Assembly (NCBI GenBank): GCA_030651035.1
Contig: JAUSCK010000131.1
Location: 1 to 33,895, forward strand
Source of the DNA: Elusimicrobiota bacterium
Lineage (GTDB): Bacteria > Elusimicrobiota > Elusimicrobia > Elusimicrobiales > UBA9959
Direction: 5' to 3'
Length of the DNA stretch: 33,895 nucleotides
In this document: positions 22,079-28,852 of the stretch, in pieces
Position numbering within the stretch: the first letter of the stretch is position 1
How the letters are laid out: each line of letters begins with the position of its first letter
Translations under genes and position numbers: made by a program
Notes under the pieces: model-generated
Seen by the model: the letters and a program-made list of their open reading frames with translations, nothing else
What the model was told of the DNA's origin: nothing
Databases searched by the model: none

Positions 22079-23137
22079 TCACTCTTTGCCAAGGAGTTTC
22101 TTGGCTTGTTTGTTGATTTCCGCTATTCTCTTCTGCTCTTCTTTTTTAGCCTCTTCCGCGAGCTTCTTCTGGCTGTCGCCGGACTGCTCATGGGCGGAGA
22201 GAGACTGGCAATAGATCCCGCCCAGCTTTTCGAGGATAACAGAACAGGAGGTCGGGGACTTTGTAAAGAACGCGGCGCACTCGCTCATGTATTTTTCCGG
22301 GCAGCCGGACAGGTTGTTATCCTTGAGGGCGCTGTAAAGGCTGACATTATCAAGGCAGTCGGCGTTGCTGCAGTCGTCCCTGTTGCTGGGGAAGGCCTGG
22401 CGGCATTTGGCCTTGTTGTTGCCGGCCTTGGGGTGATTGCAGACGAAGGCGAAGCCCTGGGCGGCCCCGGTGCAGAACTCGGGCGGCACTTTGGCGCCGG
22501 TCACGTTATCCCCCTCGAAATATCTATGGCAGGGCAGCTCGCTCTTGAACTTGCCGGCGGCGTAGGCATAGAACAGCACCTTGACCGAGGGGTCCACGCA
22601 CTGGTAGTTGGGGGTAGTGAAATATTTATCCAGCTTATGCTGCACGCCGGGCACGTAATTGCACATGTCGAGGTCCCCGTAAACCACGGCCTGGCAGGAA
22701 AAGAACTTCGCCAGCAGGCCGTAAACGGCGTCGTTCTCCGGCTTGGTAAAAGCTTCCGGGCTGTACGCGGAATAGCCCCAGACTTTACCGTGGGAGGCCA
22801 GGATATCGTTGAGGGATTTGCCGGCGCAGAGCGTCTGCTTCGCGAACTCGGCCGGGATAGCGGCGATGGCTCCCCTTGCGGCCTTGGCGGCGGGCGGCGT
22901 AAAAATTGTCTTCGCCGAAGGTACGGCGAATTTAGCGGGCTCCGCCACTCCTTCGGGCGACGCGGCGTAAGCGGTGGACTCGGCGGGCAGGGACACCCCG
23001 CCGGGGATGTTCTCGGCGCTTTGGCCGGGCGTCAGGCCAATATCTATCGGCGCCGCGCTTTTCCGCTGCATATACTGCAGGAATAGTATCACCGCGAGGA
23101 TCCCCACGATAATTATGATAACTGGCTTTTTCATCAT
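22079..23137 (-). CDS. Cys-rich membrane-anchored protein of the Hxs operon
   Basis: This protein of 352 residues begins MMKKPVIIIIVGILAVILFL, a single membrane anchor or uncleaved signal. An Ala/Pro-rich linker follows, then about 230 residues with 14 cysteines (for example FSCQAVV, DMCNYV, FVCNHP, DDCSNADC), suggesting disulfides outside the membrane, and a charged Lys/Glu-rich C-terminal helix (about 322-352). I do not recognise the family. The ATG at 23137 overlaps the HxsD stop by 4 bases; the neighbouring ATG at 23134 is better spaced from AAGGGG and may be the true start. It lies between HxsD and the repeat peptide, so a role in export, display or oxidation of the modified peptide is possible, but that is inference. 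Confidence 0.75.
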   Translation of the reverse strand: MMKKPVIIIIVGILAVILFLQYMQRKSAAPIDIGLTPGQSAENIPGGVSLPAESTAYAASPEGVAEPAKFAVPSAKTIFTPPAAKAARGAIAAIPAEFAKQTLCAGKSLNDILASHGKVWGYSAYSPEAFTKPENDAVYGLLAKFFSCQAVVYGDLDMCNYVPGVQHKLDKYFTTPNYQCVDPSVKVLFYAYAAGKFKSELPCHRYFEGDNVTGAKVPPEFCTGAAQGFAFVCNHPKAGNNKAKCRQAFPSNRDDCSNADCLDNVSLYSALKDNNLSGCPEKYMSECAAFFTKSPTSCSVILEKLGGIYCQSLSAHEQSGDSQKKLAEEAKKEEQKRIAEINKQAKKLLGKE

Positions 23138-23451
23138 TTCCCCTTGTTCTTCGCTTGTATTTTCTCGCCGCAGGCCGACAGCAGCGCCTTGGTCACGATA
23201 ATGCCGGCTATCCTGGAATTCTTTTTTGCCAGGTCTATCCTGCACTGCTGGTTCAAAGCTTCGTTGGCCAGTTCCCCGGCCAGGTTTTCCAGGTCAGCGG
23301 CCCCGTCCAGCTGGACGCGCGTGGCCTCCTTCCCGGGCAGCACCTTCGCGCCGCATCTCCCGGAGAAAACGTACGCCGCCAGCTCCACGGCCTCTCTTGA
23401 ATAGACCGCGGTCTCAAAAACCAGCTCTTTGCCGCTTTTAACGTCCTTCAT
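23134..23451 (-). CDS. hxsD: HxsD, His-Xaa-Ser system accessory protein
   Basis: This protein of 105 residues has ETAVYSREAVELAAYVFSGR, a middle strand set and GELANEALNQQCRIDLAKK followed by IIVTKALLSA. This matches the HxsD pattern I know: a small alpha/beta protein with VYS-x-EA-x-x-AAY and an L-x-NE block. HxsD has no known catalytic residues and may act as a carrier or recognition partner of the radical SAM maturases. The ATG at 23451 was chosen because it overlaps the HxsB stop by 4 bases; the ATG at 23466 is an alternative. A second, divergent HxsD-like gene lies upstream of HxsB. Confidence 0.82.
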   Translation of the reverse strand: MKDVKSGKELVFETAVYSREAVELAAYVFSGRCGAKVLPGKEATRVQLDGAADLENLAGELANEALNQQCRIDLAKKNSRIAGIIVTKALLSACGEKIQAKNKGK

Positions 23452-24908
23452 TGCTTCACCGTCCATTTCTCCAGGATTTTCCTATCCCCGGCGTTCCTGA
23501 GCTTCGAGAAGAGCACGCCGAAAACGCCCTTAAAAAGCCTGCACCTGTCGTTCGACCGCATGTTTCCCCAGAGCGACCCCTGGGCCTCGTAGTTGAATAC
23601 CGGGCAGACCCCGCAGTACGGCTTATACGCGCAGCGGGAGCAGTCGGGCTGCGCCTCGAGGTTGGAGGAGACCACGCAGGCCCTGGCGGCCGGGCTTGAA
23701 AGCGCCTGCTTGAGGGTGCTTTCGAAAACGCTGCCGATGCGGAAAATATCGTCGCCTTCCCACCCGACCATACGGCCCTCGTCGCAGGTGTAAAGGTCGC
23801 CGTTGTAGTTGTAGGCTATCTGGCCGATGGCCGCGCCGCAGGGGCAGCGCGCGTCCAGGTAGCCGGGCTCGCGGAAGTTAAGGATCTTTTCCAGCATCAT
23901 GGCCGCCATCTTCTCGCGTATGACGACCCCGCGGCGGTTCAGTTCGAGTATATAGTCAAGGCACTTCCCGTAAAAAGCGGTGAACTCAACCGAGGTGTAG
24001 CCTATTTTTTCCCAGAGGCCCCTGGCGTAGCCTATGGGCGCGAGCGGCCTGACAAAGATGTCCTCGAGGCCGAGGCCCGTGTATTCGTCTATGATCTCCT
24101 TGTGCCTGGAAAGGGAATAGCGCGAAACGGTCAGCAGGGCGCTCGATTTGAAAATTCGGTATTCGGGGACCTGGTCCCCGTGTTTCTTCTGGAAATATTT
24201 CAGCCACTTCACCGCGCCCGCGTGGGAATTGCCGGCGGCGTAGATGCGGTTCCTGTTGTGCAGGTCCGCGGGCCCGTCGAGGGAAGTGCAGATGGAGACT
24301 TCGTTCTCAAGGAGGAACCGCGCCTTCTCCTCCGTCATCAGCGTGAAATTGGAAACCAGGGCCAGCTTCAGTTCTTTTTTTGAAGCCGCCGCTTTTTTGC
24401 GCGCGTGCTTCACCGCGGCCGTGAGCACCCCCCAGTTAAGCAGGGGCTCTCCGCCCTGGAACTCTATGGTAATGACCGGGCTGGGAGAGCTGAAAGCGAA
24501 ATCCACGCTCTTCAGCGCGGTCTTAAGGCTCATATCGGTCTTTTTGGCGCCTTCGCCCGCGGCGCTGGACTGGCAGTAAAGGCATTTATGGTTGCACCGG
24601 AGGGTGAGGACCAGGATGTGAAGCCCCGGGCCGTAGCTAAGGTGCGCGTTGCGGGTCCGCCACTTCGCGGCGAGCCCCTCCAGGTCCATGCGCCCGCGCA
24701 CGAACCCCCCGGCGGAAAGCTCCGCGAAAAGCGGGTCGCCCTCCGCGACCTTGCCGCTGATCACGCGCCCGAAGTTTTTTTCGCTGACCCAGGCGTGGCA
24801 GCCGGCCTCGTTGGTCAGCAGCCTGCCGCCGTCCATCTTTTCCCAGAGCGCCTGCGGCGCCGGAGAGGAAAGCTTCTTTTTATTTCCTGCGGGTTTTTTT
24901 ACCAGCAT
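23448..24908 (-). CDS. hxsB: HxsB, His-Xaa-Ser system radical SAM/SPASM maturase
   Basis: This protein of 486 residues has an N-terminal domain (about 1-95), the radical SAM core with C105-x3-C109-x2-C112 (CNHKCLYC) and EFQGGEPLLNW, SLDGPADLHN, then a complete SPASM domain: C357-x12-G-x4-C375, C423-x2-C426-x5-C432-x2-C435 and C456. HxsB with HxsC is predicted to modify the H-x-S repeats of HxsA. The match to HxsB rests on this architecture and on the adjoining HxsD and repeat peptide genes. It overlaps the upstream HxsD-like gene by 29 bases and HxsD by 4, showing tight coupling. Two closely related paralogs occur in region I (2783-4222 and 5862-7256). Confidence 0.9.
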   Translation of the reverse strand: MLVKKPAGNKKKLSSPAPQALWEKMDGGRLLTNEAGCHAWVSEKNFGRVISGKVAEGDPLFAELSAGGFVRGRMDLEGLAAKWRTRNAHLSYGPGLHILVLTLRCNHKCLYCQSSAAGEGAKKTDMSLKTALKSVDFAFSSPSPVITIEFQGGEPLLNWGVLTAAVKHARKKAAASKKELKLALVSNFTLMTEEKARFLLENEVSICTSLDGPADLHNRNRIYAAGNSHAGAVKWLKYFQKKHGDQVPEYRIFKSSALLTVSRYSLSRHKEIIDEYTGLGLEDIFVRPLAPIGYARGLWEKIGYTSVEFTAFYGKCLDYILELNRRGVVIREKMAAMMLEKILNFREPGYLDARCPCGAAIGQIAYNYNGDLYTCDEGRMVGWEGDDIFRIGSVFESTLKQALSSPAARACVVSSNLEAQPDCSRCAYKPYCGVCPVFNYEAQGSLWGNMRSNDRCRLFKGVFGVLFSKLRNAGDRKILEKWTVKQ

Positions 24909-25356
24909 ACTTGTCTTCCCAGGTTTTCGTTATGCCTAAAGGGTCTCTCTGCCGGCCGCTCCGCGCGTCCTTCTTTATCTCGCTCTCCACCTGCGCTATA
25001 AGGTCTTCGAGCTCTTTTTCCTGTTCTGCGGTAAGGCAGGAGTCCGAGGCGGGCTCCGGCTTCTTCCCGGGGGCGAGCGCCTTCATCACCAGGAATTCGC
25101 GCAGTTCTCTGTTATTGTCGGTGACGGCCTCCCGCAGCTTCTCGTCGGCCAGCTCGGCCCGGAAAGCGGCGGCGATGGCTTTGCCGGTCGCGGCCCCGGC
25201 GGGGGTAAAATCCGCCACGGCCGCGCCGGGCCCGTCCAGCCTTATGAAAACATGGGCCGCGCCGCTCGAGGCGTACGCGGCGTAGCGTATAGTGTCAAGG
25301 TTATAGTCCTTGAGGCTGACTGACACTGAAACCGTTTTGTTTTTTTGGCTTTTCAA
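24880..25356 (-). CDS. Divergent HxsD-like protein with helical C-terminal extension
   Basis: This protein of 158 residues has VSVSLKDYNLDTIRYAAYAS, which mirrors the YS-x-EA-x-x-AAY block of HxsD, and LREAVTDNNRELREFLVMKA, which mirrors its C-terminal half, so the first 100 residues look like a second HxsD. The remaining 58 residues (LTAEQEKELEDLIAQVESEI and a basic tail) are predicted helical and absent from the other copy. The start is TTG at 25356, supported by GGAGG (25362-25366) five bases upstream. Two HxsD-type proteins flanking HxsB might form a heteromer or serve different maturases; that is inference. Confidence 0.72.
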   Translation of the reverse strand: MKSQKNKTVSVSVSLKDYNLDTIRYAAYASSGAAHVFIRLDGPGAAVADFTPAGAATGKAIAAAFRAELADEKLREAVTDNNRELREFLVMKALAPGKKPEPASDSCLTAEQEKELEDLIAQVESEIKKDARSGRQRDPLGITKTWEDKYAGKKTRRK

Positions 25357-25395
25357 AATCGCCTCCGATACCCGGACAGGCTTCCGTTGGACAGC

Positions 25396-26199
25396 CTAGT
25401 TAGCATTGGGGACGATCCTGCAACAAAGCATGGTCCCGGTGCAATTCTGCGCCATGTGGGGGACCCAACTGCTTGCCAGCATCATGTTTACGCTGCCCTG
25501 CTTAAGAACCATACCGCCGGTCTGGCACTCGTTGCCGTATACGGCAGTGACCACCGTTCCGCCGGTGCACGTTGAGGTCCCGCTGCCGAACCCCTGCGTG
25601 TGGCAAAGGCCGTAAAGGCTGCCGGTGGCGGCGGTATTTTGGGACCCGATCCTTATATCGCCGGTGACATGCAGCCGACGGGTGGGAGTCCTTTCATTTA
25701 TGCCGACATTTCCGGTAGGTCCGTCGAAAGTCATAGCCGCTATATCGCCGCCAGGATTATTTCTCCATATCTCAAGATCGCCATCCTTGCCTGCCTCCTG
25801 ACCATCTTTATGCAAAACCACCCATCTGCTATTTTGCACGTTCATGTTCGAGCCATAAAGATAGAGGCTTGAATAGGCTCTATTAACGTCCCCTCCGGAG
25901 CCGCTCACGACAAGACCTCCCATTCCAGCGTTATTGCGGATAGCAACCCCAGGATAGCCGCCGGCAAAAGGACCCGGTGTCCCTACTAACACCTGCCCGC
26001 TATTCCTGGCCAGCAAGGTCTGGCCGGTGGTCAGGAGGTTGACATAGCCCCCGTAAGGCGCCGGGTAGTAGGTAGTAAGGGTCAGTGTTTCCGAGCCTAT
26101 GAAGCCCGGATGCCAGGCGATAAAGAAAACCGCCAGCGCGTAGAGCGCCTGCCTGCGGCTGAAGTTGAATCTGATCACTATTTCCCTGGTAGTTTCCAT
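25396..26199 (-). CDS. Exported tail-fibre-like surface protein, first gene of the Hxs operon
   Basis: This protein of 267 residues has a basic N-terminus followed by a hydrophobic segment (about 17-34, RQALYALAVFFIAW) acting as signal or anchor, then ETLTLTTYYPAPYGGY, a segment I recall from Elusimicrobiota-type surface proteins. GNVGINERTPTRRLHVTGDI is a motif common in tail-fibre and trimeric surface proteins (usual form VGIGTTTPTxxLHV). The C-terminal 75 residues hold six cysteines including a CC pair. The ATG at 26199 has GGAGG four bases upstream; a longer frame to 26280 lacks such support. It ends 40 bases before the HxsD-like gene. Whether it is a partner, carrier or second substrate of the Hxs enzymes is unknown. 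Confidence 0.75.
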   Translation of the reverse strand: METTREIVIRFNFSRRQALYALAVFFIAWHPGFIGSETLTLTTYYPAPYGGYVNLLTTGQTLLARNSGQVLVGTPGPFAGGYPGVAIRNNAGMGGLVVSGSGGDVNRAYSSLYLYGSNMNVQNSRWVVLHKDGQEAGKDGDLEIWRNNPGGDIAAMTFDGPTGNVGINERTPTRRLHVTGDIRIGSQNTAATGSLYGLCHTQGFGSGTSTCTGGTVVTAVYGNECQTGGMVLKQGSVNMMLASSWVPHMAQNCTGTMLCCRIVPNAN

Positions 26200-26270
26200 A
26201 AAGCCTCCATCCCTGGACTGCTTACCGGCGGCACAAAAACCCGATACGAACCCTGCAGGCGTATACGGAT

Positions 26271-26299
26271 AGTCTAACACAAAATAGTGATATTTTCAA
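26271..26299 (-). promoter_or_regulatory. Sigma70-like promoter of the Hxs operon
   Basis: On the minus strand TTGAAA (26299-26294) and TAGACT (26276-26271) are separated by exactly 17 bases, in an AT-rich gap (26281-26344). Transcription would start near 26265, leaving a leader of about 65 bases before the ATG at 26199. Confidence 0.5.
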
Positions 26300-26344
26300 T
26301 GGCTATTTTTAATACGGGAAAATGATGTATATATAAGACAGATA

Positions 26345-26734
26345 CTATAGAAGGGCCACCGTGAACGGCGCCTTGAACTTCTCCAGCAGGAAAACCCGCG
26401 CTTCGCCGGCCACATCGGCGAAATCCTCCAGGTCTTTAGGGGAGGAGGAGAGAAAAGACCCTGAGTTGCGCACGGCCAGGACATAGCCTTTAGCCGGGAT
26501 CTCGCCCGGCAGCGAGCGGAGGCAGTCAAGCAGGGCGTCCCAGTTCTTCCCGAAATAGGAAGGGAACCTGAAGGCGGCGGCCAGGGCGGGCATCAGCGCG
26601 GCCTTATCGGGGATACCGGCCCCGTCCACGTATGCCACAAAATAAGACGGCGGAGGGAATAGTTTCTCTATCCCCTCCGCCGCCGCGCCTCCGGCCTTAA
26701 GGTCCAGGAAAAGTCCTTCCTCGCCAAGGCCCAT
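26345..26734 (-). CDS. Barstar-family RNase inhibitor
   Basis: This protein of 129 residues has the diagnostic FPSYFGKNWDALLDCLRSLP stretch. In barstar the corresponding helix and loop, with two acidic residues, plug the active site of barnase. It is cytoplasmic and protects the cell from its own RNase. The gene starts 5 bases after the stop of the barnase-type RNase gene (26740-27315), the classic toxin-antidote arrangement, and is slightly longer than the 89-residue barstar of Bacillus because of an N-terminal extension. It ends 64 bases before the Hxs promoter region. Confidence 0.9.
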   Translation of the reverse strand: MGLGEEGLFLDLKAGGAAAEGIEKLFPPPSYFVAYVDGAGIPDKAALMPALAAAFRFPSYFGKNWDALLDCLRSLPGEIPAKGYVLAVRNSGSFLSSSPKDLEDFADVAGEARVFLLEKFKAPFTVALL

Positions 26735-26739
26735 CAGGT

Positions 26740-27315
26740 TTAGTAAACCACCGTAAGCTGAATGAAATGCGCGTAATGGTCGGGCGTATAATAGATCTTC
26801 TCCCCGCCGCCTATTATTATCCGCTCCGAGCCGCGGGCGCTCAGGTCCGGCGCCACCTGGTAGGTGGTCCCGCCTATGACGACCGTGTGCGGGGCGCTGC
26901 CGGTGAGCAGGGTATATTCCTTGTAAAACCCGGCCGGCTGCACGGGCAGCTTGCCTTCCTTGTTCTTGAAGATGGAGCCGTCCTGCGGGTAGGGCAGCGG
27001 CTTGCCGCTGTAGATGTCGGCGACCAGCTTCATTATCGACTTGATGCGGGAAGCGTCTTCGATCTTTGGCGTAAAGTCGCGGCCGGGCGCAGGGGCGACG
27101 GCGCGCGTTTCGGGGAGAACGGCTTCAAAGCTGGCCTCGGGAACGGCTATTTCCGCCGGGGCCGGGAGCTCCACAAGATTTTTAAATTGAGCGCCGGAGA
27201 CCAGTTCGCCGAGGGCGGCGGACCTGGCTTGGGTGACCGCGTACAAGGGGAACGCGGAAAAAGAGAGGGCTAATACGGCTACCGCTTTCAGCCAAAGGTT
27301 TTTATTTTTATGCAT
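26740..27315 (-). CDS. Exported barnase/RNase Sa-type guanyl-preferring RNase
   Basis: This protein of 191 residues has an N-terminal signal peptide (hydrophobic residues about 9-26, ending LYA), a roughly 60-residue linker, and a catalytic domain at about 95-191. DGSIFKNKEGKLP, YKEYTLL (E133, general base), RGSERIIIGG (R161, R165) and YYTPDHYAHF (H180, general acid) match RNase Sa and barnase residue by residue. A loop of about ten residues is inserted between E133 and R161. It cleaves RNA outside the cytoplasm and may serve competition or nutrient scavenging. AAGGA lies 8 bases before the ATG, and the start is 14 bases from the stop of the PIN-PhoH gene, so the two are probably cotranscribed. 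Confidence 0.9.
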   Translation of the reverse strand: MHKNKNLWLKAVAVLALSFSAFPLYAVTQARSAALGELVSGAQFKNLVELPAPAEIAVPEASFEAVLPETRAVAPAPGRDFTPKIEDASRIKSIMKLVADIYSGKPLPYPQDGSIFKNKEGKLPVQPAGFYKEYTLLTGSAPHTVVIGGTTYQVAPDLSARGSERIIIGGGEKIYYTPDHYAHFIQLTVVY

Positions 27316-27329
27316 GCTGAATTTCCTTA

Positions 27330-28631
27330 TTACAAAAGCTCCGCTATAAGCGCCGCCAGCTGGCTGCGCTCGGTCTTGGTGAAGGTCAGGTGCCCGTACA
27401 GCTTCTGGCCGCGCATGCGGTCCACTATGTAGGTAAGGCCGTTCGAGGCCACGTCCAGGTAGGGGTTGTCTATCTGGTACGGGTCGCCGGTCACCACCAC
27501 CTTGGTGCCTTCGCCGGCGCGCGACAGGATGGTCTTTATCTCGTGGGGCGTAAGGTTCTGCGCGTCGTCCACTATCATGTACTGCTTGGGCAGCGAGCGG
27601 CCGCGGATGTGCGTGACCGAGGCGATCTCTATCTTCTCGTTCTGCAGCAGGTATTCGAATTTCTCTATCGCGCTTTCCTGGTGGCGCTTATCCATGATGA
27701 ACTCTAAGTTGTCGTAGATGGCCCCCATCCAGGTGGAGAGCTTCTCCTCCTTGGTGCCGGGGATGAAGCCGATGTCCTTGCCGACGGGCACTATCGGGCG
27801 GCAGATGATGAGCTTGCGGTAAACGTTCTCCTCCACCGCCTTCTGCAGGCCGCAGACCAGCGACATCAGGGTCTTGCCCGTGCCGGCCGCGCCTATCATC
27901 GTGACCAGCTTCACGGAATCGTCCAGCAGCAGCTCCATGGCGCAGCGCTGCTCCTTGTTGATCGGGCGTATGCCCCAGGGGGACGATTCGGGGCTGAGCG
28001 CCCGCAGCTTCGACGTGTCGGACGGGTCCACGCGGCCGATGGCCGATTTCTTGGGATCGCCCTTGGCGTGCAGCACCACGAATTCGTTGGGCGAAAGGTC
28101 CTTGTCGGGGCTGGCTATAACGCGGTCCTTGTACAGCTTGTCCACCTCGGCCGCAGTGGTCTCGATCGTGACCAGGCCGGGATACAGCTCGTCCACGTTC
28201 ACCTTGCCCGCCTCGTAATCCTCGGCGGTAAGGCCCACGGCCTCGGCCTTCAGGCGCAGGTTGATGTCCTTGGTGACCAGGATGGCGCTGTGCTTTTTCT
28301 GCTCGTACCAGTAGGCGGTGTTGAGGATGCGGTTGTCCATCTCTAGCAGCTTGAATTCCTTGGGCAGCACCTGCACGTGGTCCAGGTCCACTATCAGCGT
28401 GCCGCCGGAATCCATCTTGACGCCGGCGTTCAGCTTGCCCTTGGTGCGGTACTCGTCCAGCTTGCGGGAGACTATGCGCGCGCTTTTGCCGCGCTCGTCA
28501 GCCGCGTTCTTGAAGGTGTCGAGCTCCTCTATCACGGATATCGGCACTACTACGGTATTTTCTTCGAATTTTGTGAAGGAAAGCGGGTCGTGGAGCAGAA
28601 CGTTGGTGTCGAGGATATAAACTTTTTTCAT
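27330..28631 (-). CDS. PIN-PhoH ATPase (PhoH2-type)
   Basis: This protein of 433 residues has an N-terminal PIN domain: VYILDTNVLLHDP starts it, with later acidic residues in SVIEELD and LVTKDINLRL. The PhoH domain carries Walker A MIGAAGTGKTLMSL and Walker B MIVDDAQNL. PIN-PhoH proteins are RNA helicase-nucleases that unwind and cut RNA. The start was set at the ATG at 28631, with GGAG five bases upstream; a longer frame to 28682 lacks a ribosome site. The gene is divergent from bamA. Placing an RNase and barstar behind an RNA-processing ATPase may be chance. Confidence 0.92.
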   Translation of the reverse strand: MKKVYILDTNVLLHDPLSFTKFEENTVVVPISVIEELDTFKNAADERGKSARIVSRKLDEYRTKGKLNAGVKMDSGGTLIVDLDHVQVLPKEFKLLEMDNRILNTAYWYEQKKHSAILVTKDINLRLKAEAVGLTAEDYEAGKVNVDELYPGLVTIETTAAEVDKLYKDRVIASPDKDLSPNEFVVLHAKGDPKKSAIGRVDPSDTSKLRALSPESSPWGIRPINKEQRCAMELLLDDSVKLVTMIGAAGTGKTLMSLVCGLQKAVEENVYRKLIICRPIVPVGKDIGFIPGTKEEKLSTWMGAIYDNLEFIMDKRHQESAIEKFEYLLQNEKIEIASVTHIRGRSLPKQYMIVDDAQNLTPHEIKTILSRAGEGTKVVVTGDPYQIDNPYLDVASNGLTYIVDRMRGQKLYGHLTFTKTERSQLAALIAELL

Positions 28632-28731
28632 ATTTTCTCCGTTAGGGGCGCAACCGTTTACGGCCCTGGCCCGTAATACCATCAGTGATGAGACCGAACT
28701 TGCGCGCAGGATCGCGCTTCGTACTTCGCTA

Positions 28732-28740
28732 ATTTTAGCA
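28732..28740 (-). promoter_or_regulatory. Extended -10 promoter of the PIN-PhoH gene
   Basis: On the minus strand TGCTAAAAT fits an extended -10 (TGnTATAAT with one mismatch). The -35 box at 17 bases, TTCGCC, is poor. A leader of about 95 bases to the ATG at 28631 would result. Confidence 0.4.
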
Positions 28741-28760
28741 TAAAAGCCGGAAACGGCGAA

Positions 28761-28789
28761 TTTATATGGGCCGCCAAAAATAGTAAGAT
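28761..28789 (+). promoter_or_regulatory. Possible promoter of bamA
   Basis: TTTATA (28761-28766) and TAAGAT (28784-28789) are 17 bases apart; each matches the sigma70 consensus at four of six positions. It faces the phoH promoter in a 221-base intergenic region. Confidence 0.35.
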
Positions 28790-28815
28790 ATCTATATTGT
28801 CGGCCCCGCGATCAG

Positions 28816-28834
28816 ACGCCAGCGGGGCTGGCGT
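28816..28834 (+). promoter_or_regulatory. Hairpin in the bamA leader
   Basis: ACGCCAGC (28816-28823) pairs perfectly with GCTGGCGT (28827-28834) around GGG, directly upstream of the bamA ribosome site (AAGG, 28847-28850). It may affect initiation or mRNA stability. No T-run follows. Confidence 0.4.
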
Positions 28835-28852
28835 AGCCCAATTTCCAAGGAT

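Noticed and set aside
28816-28834. bamA leader hairpin as a terminator
   Set aside because: The stem is perfect but no T-run follows, and it lies directly before a ribosome site, so it is listed only as a leader hairpin.
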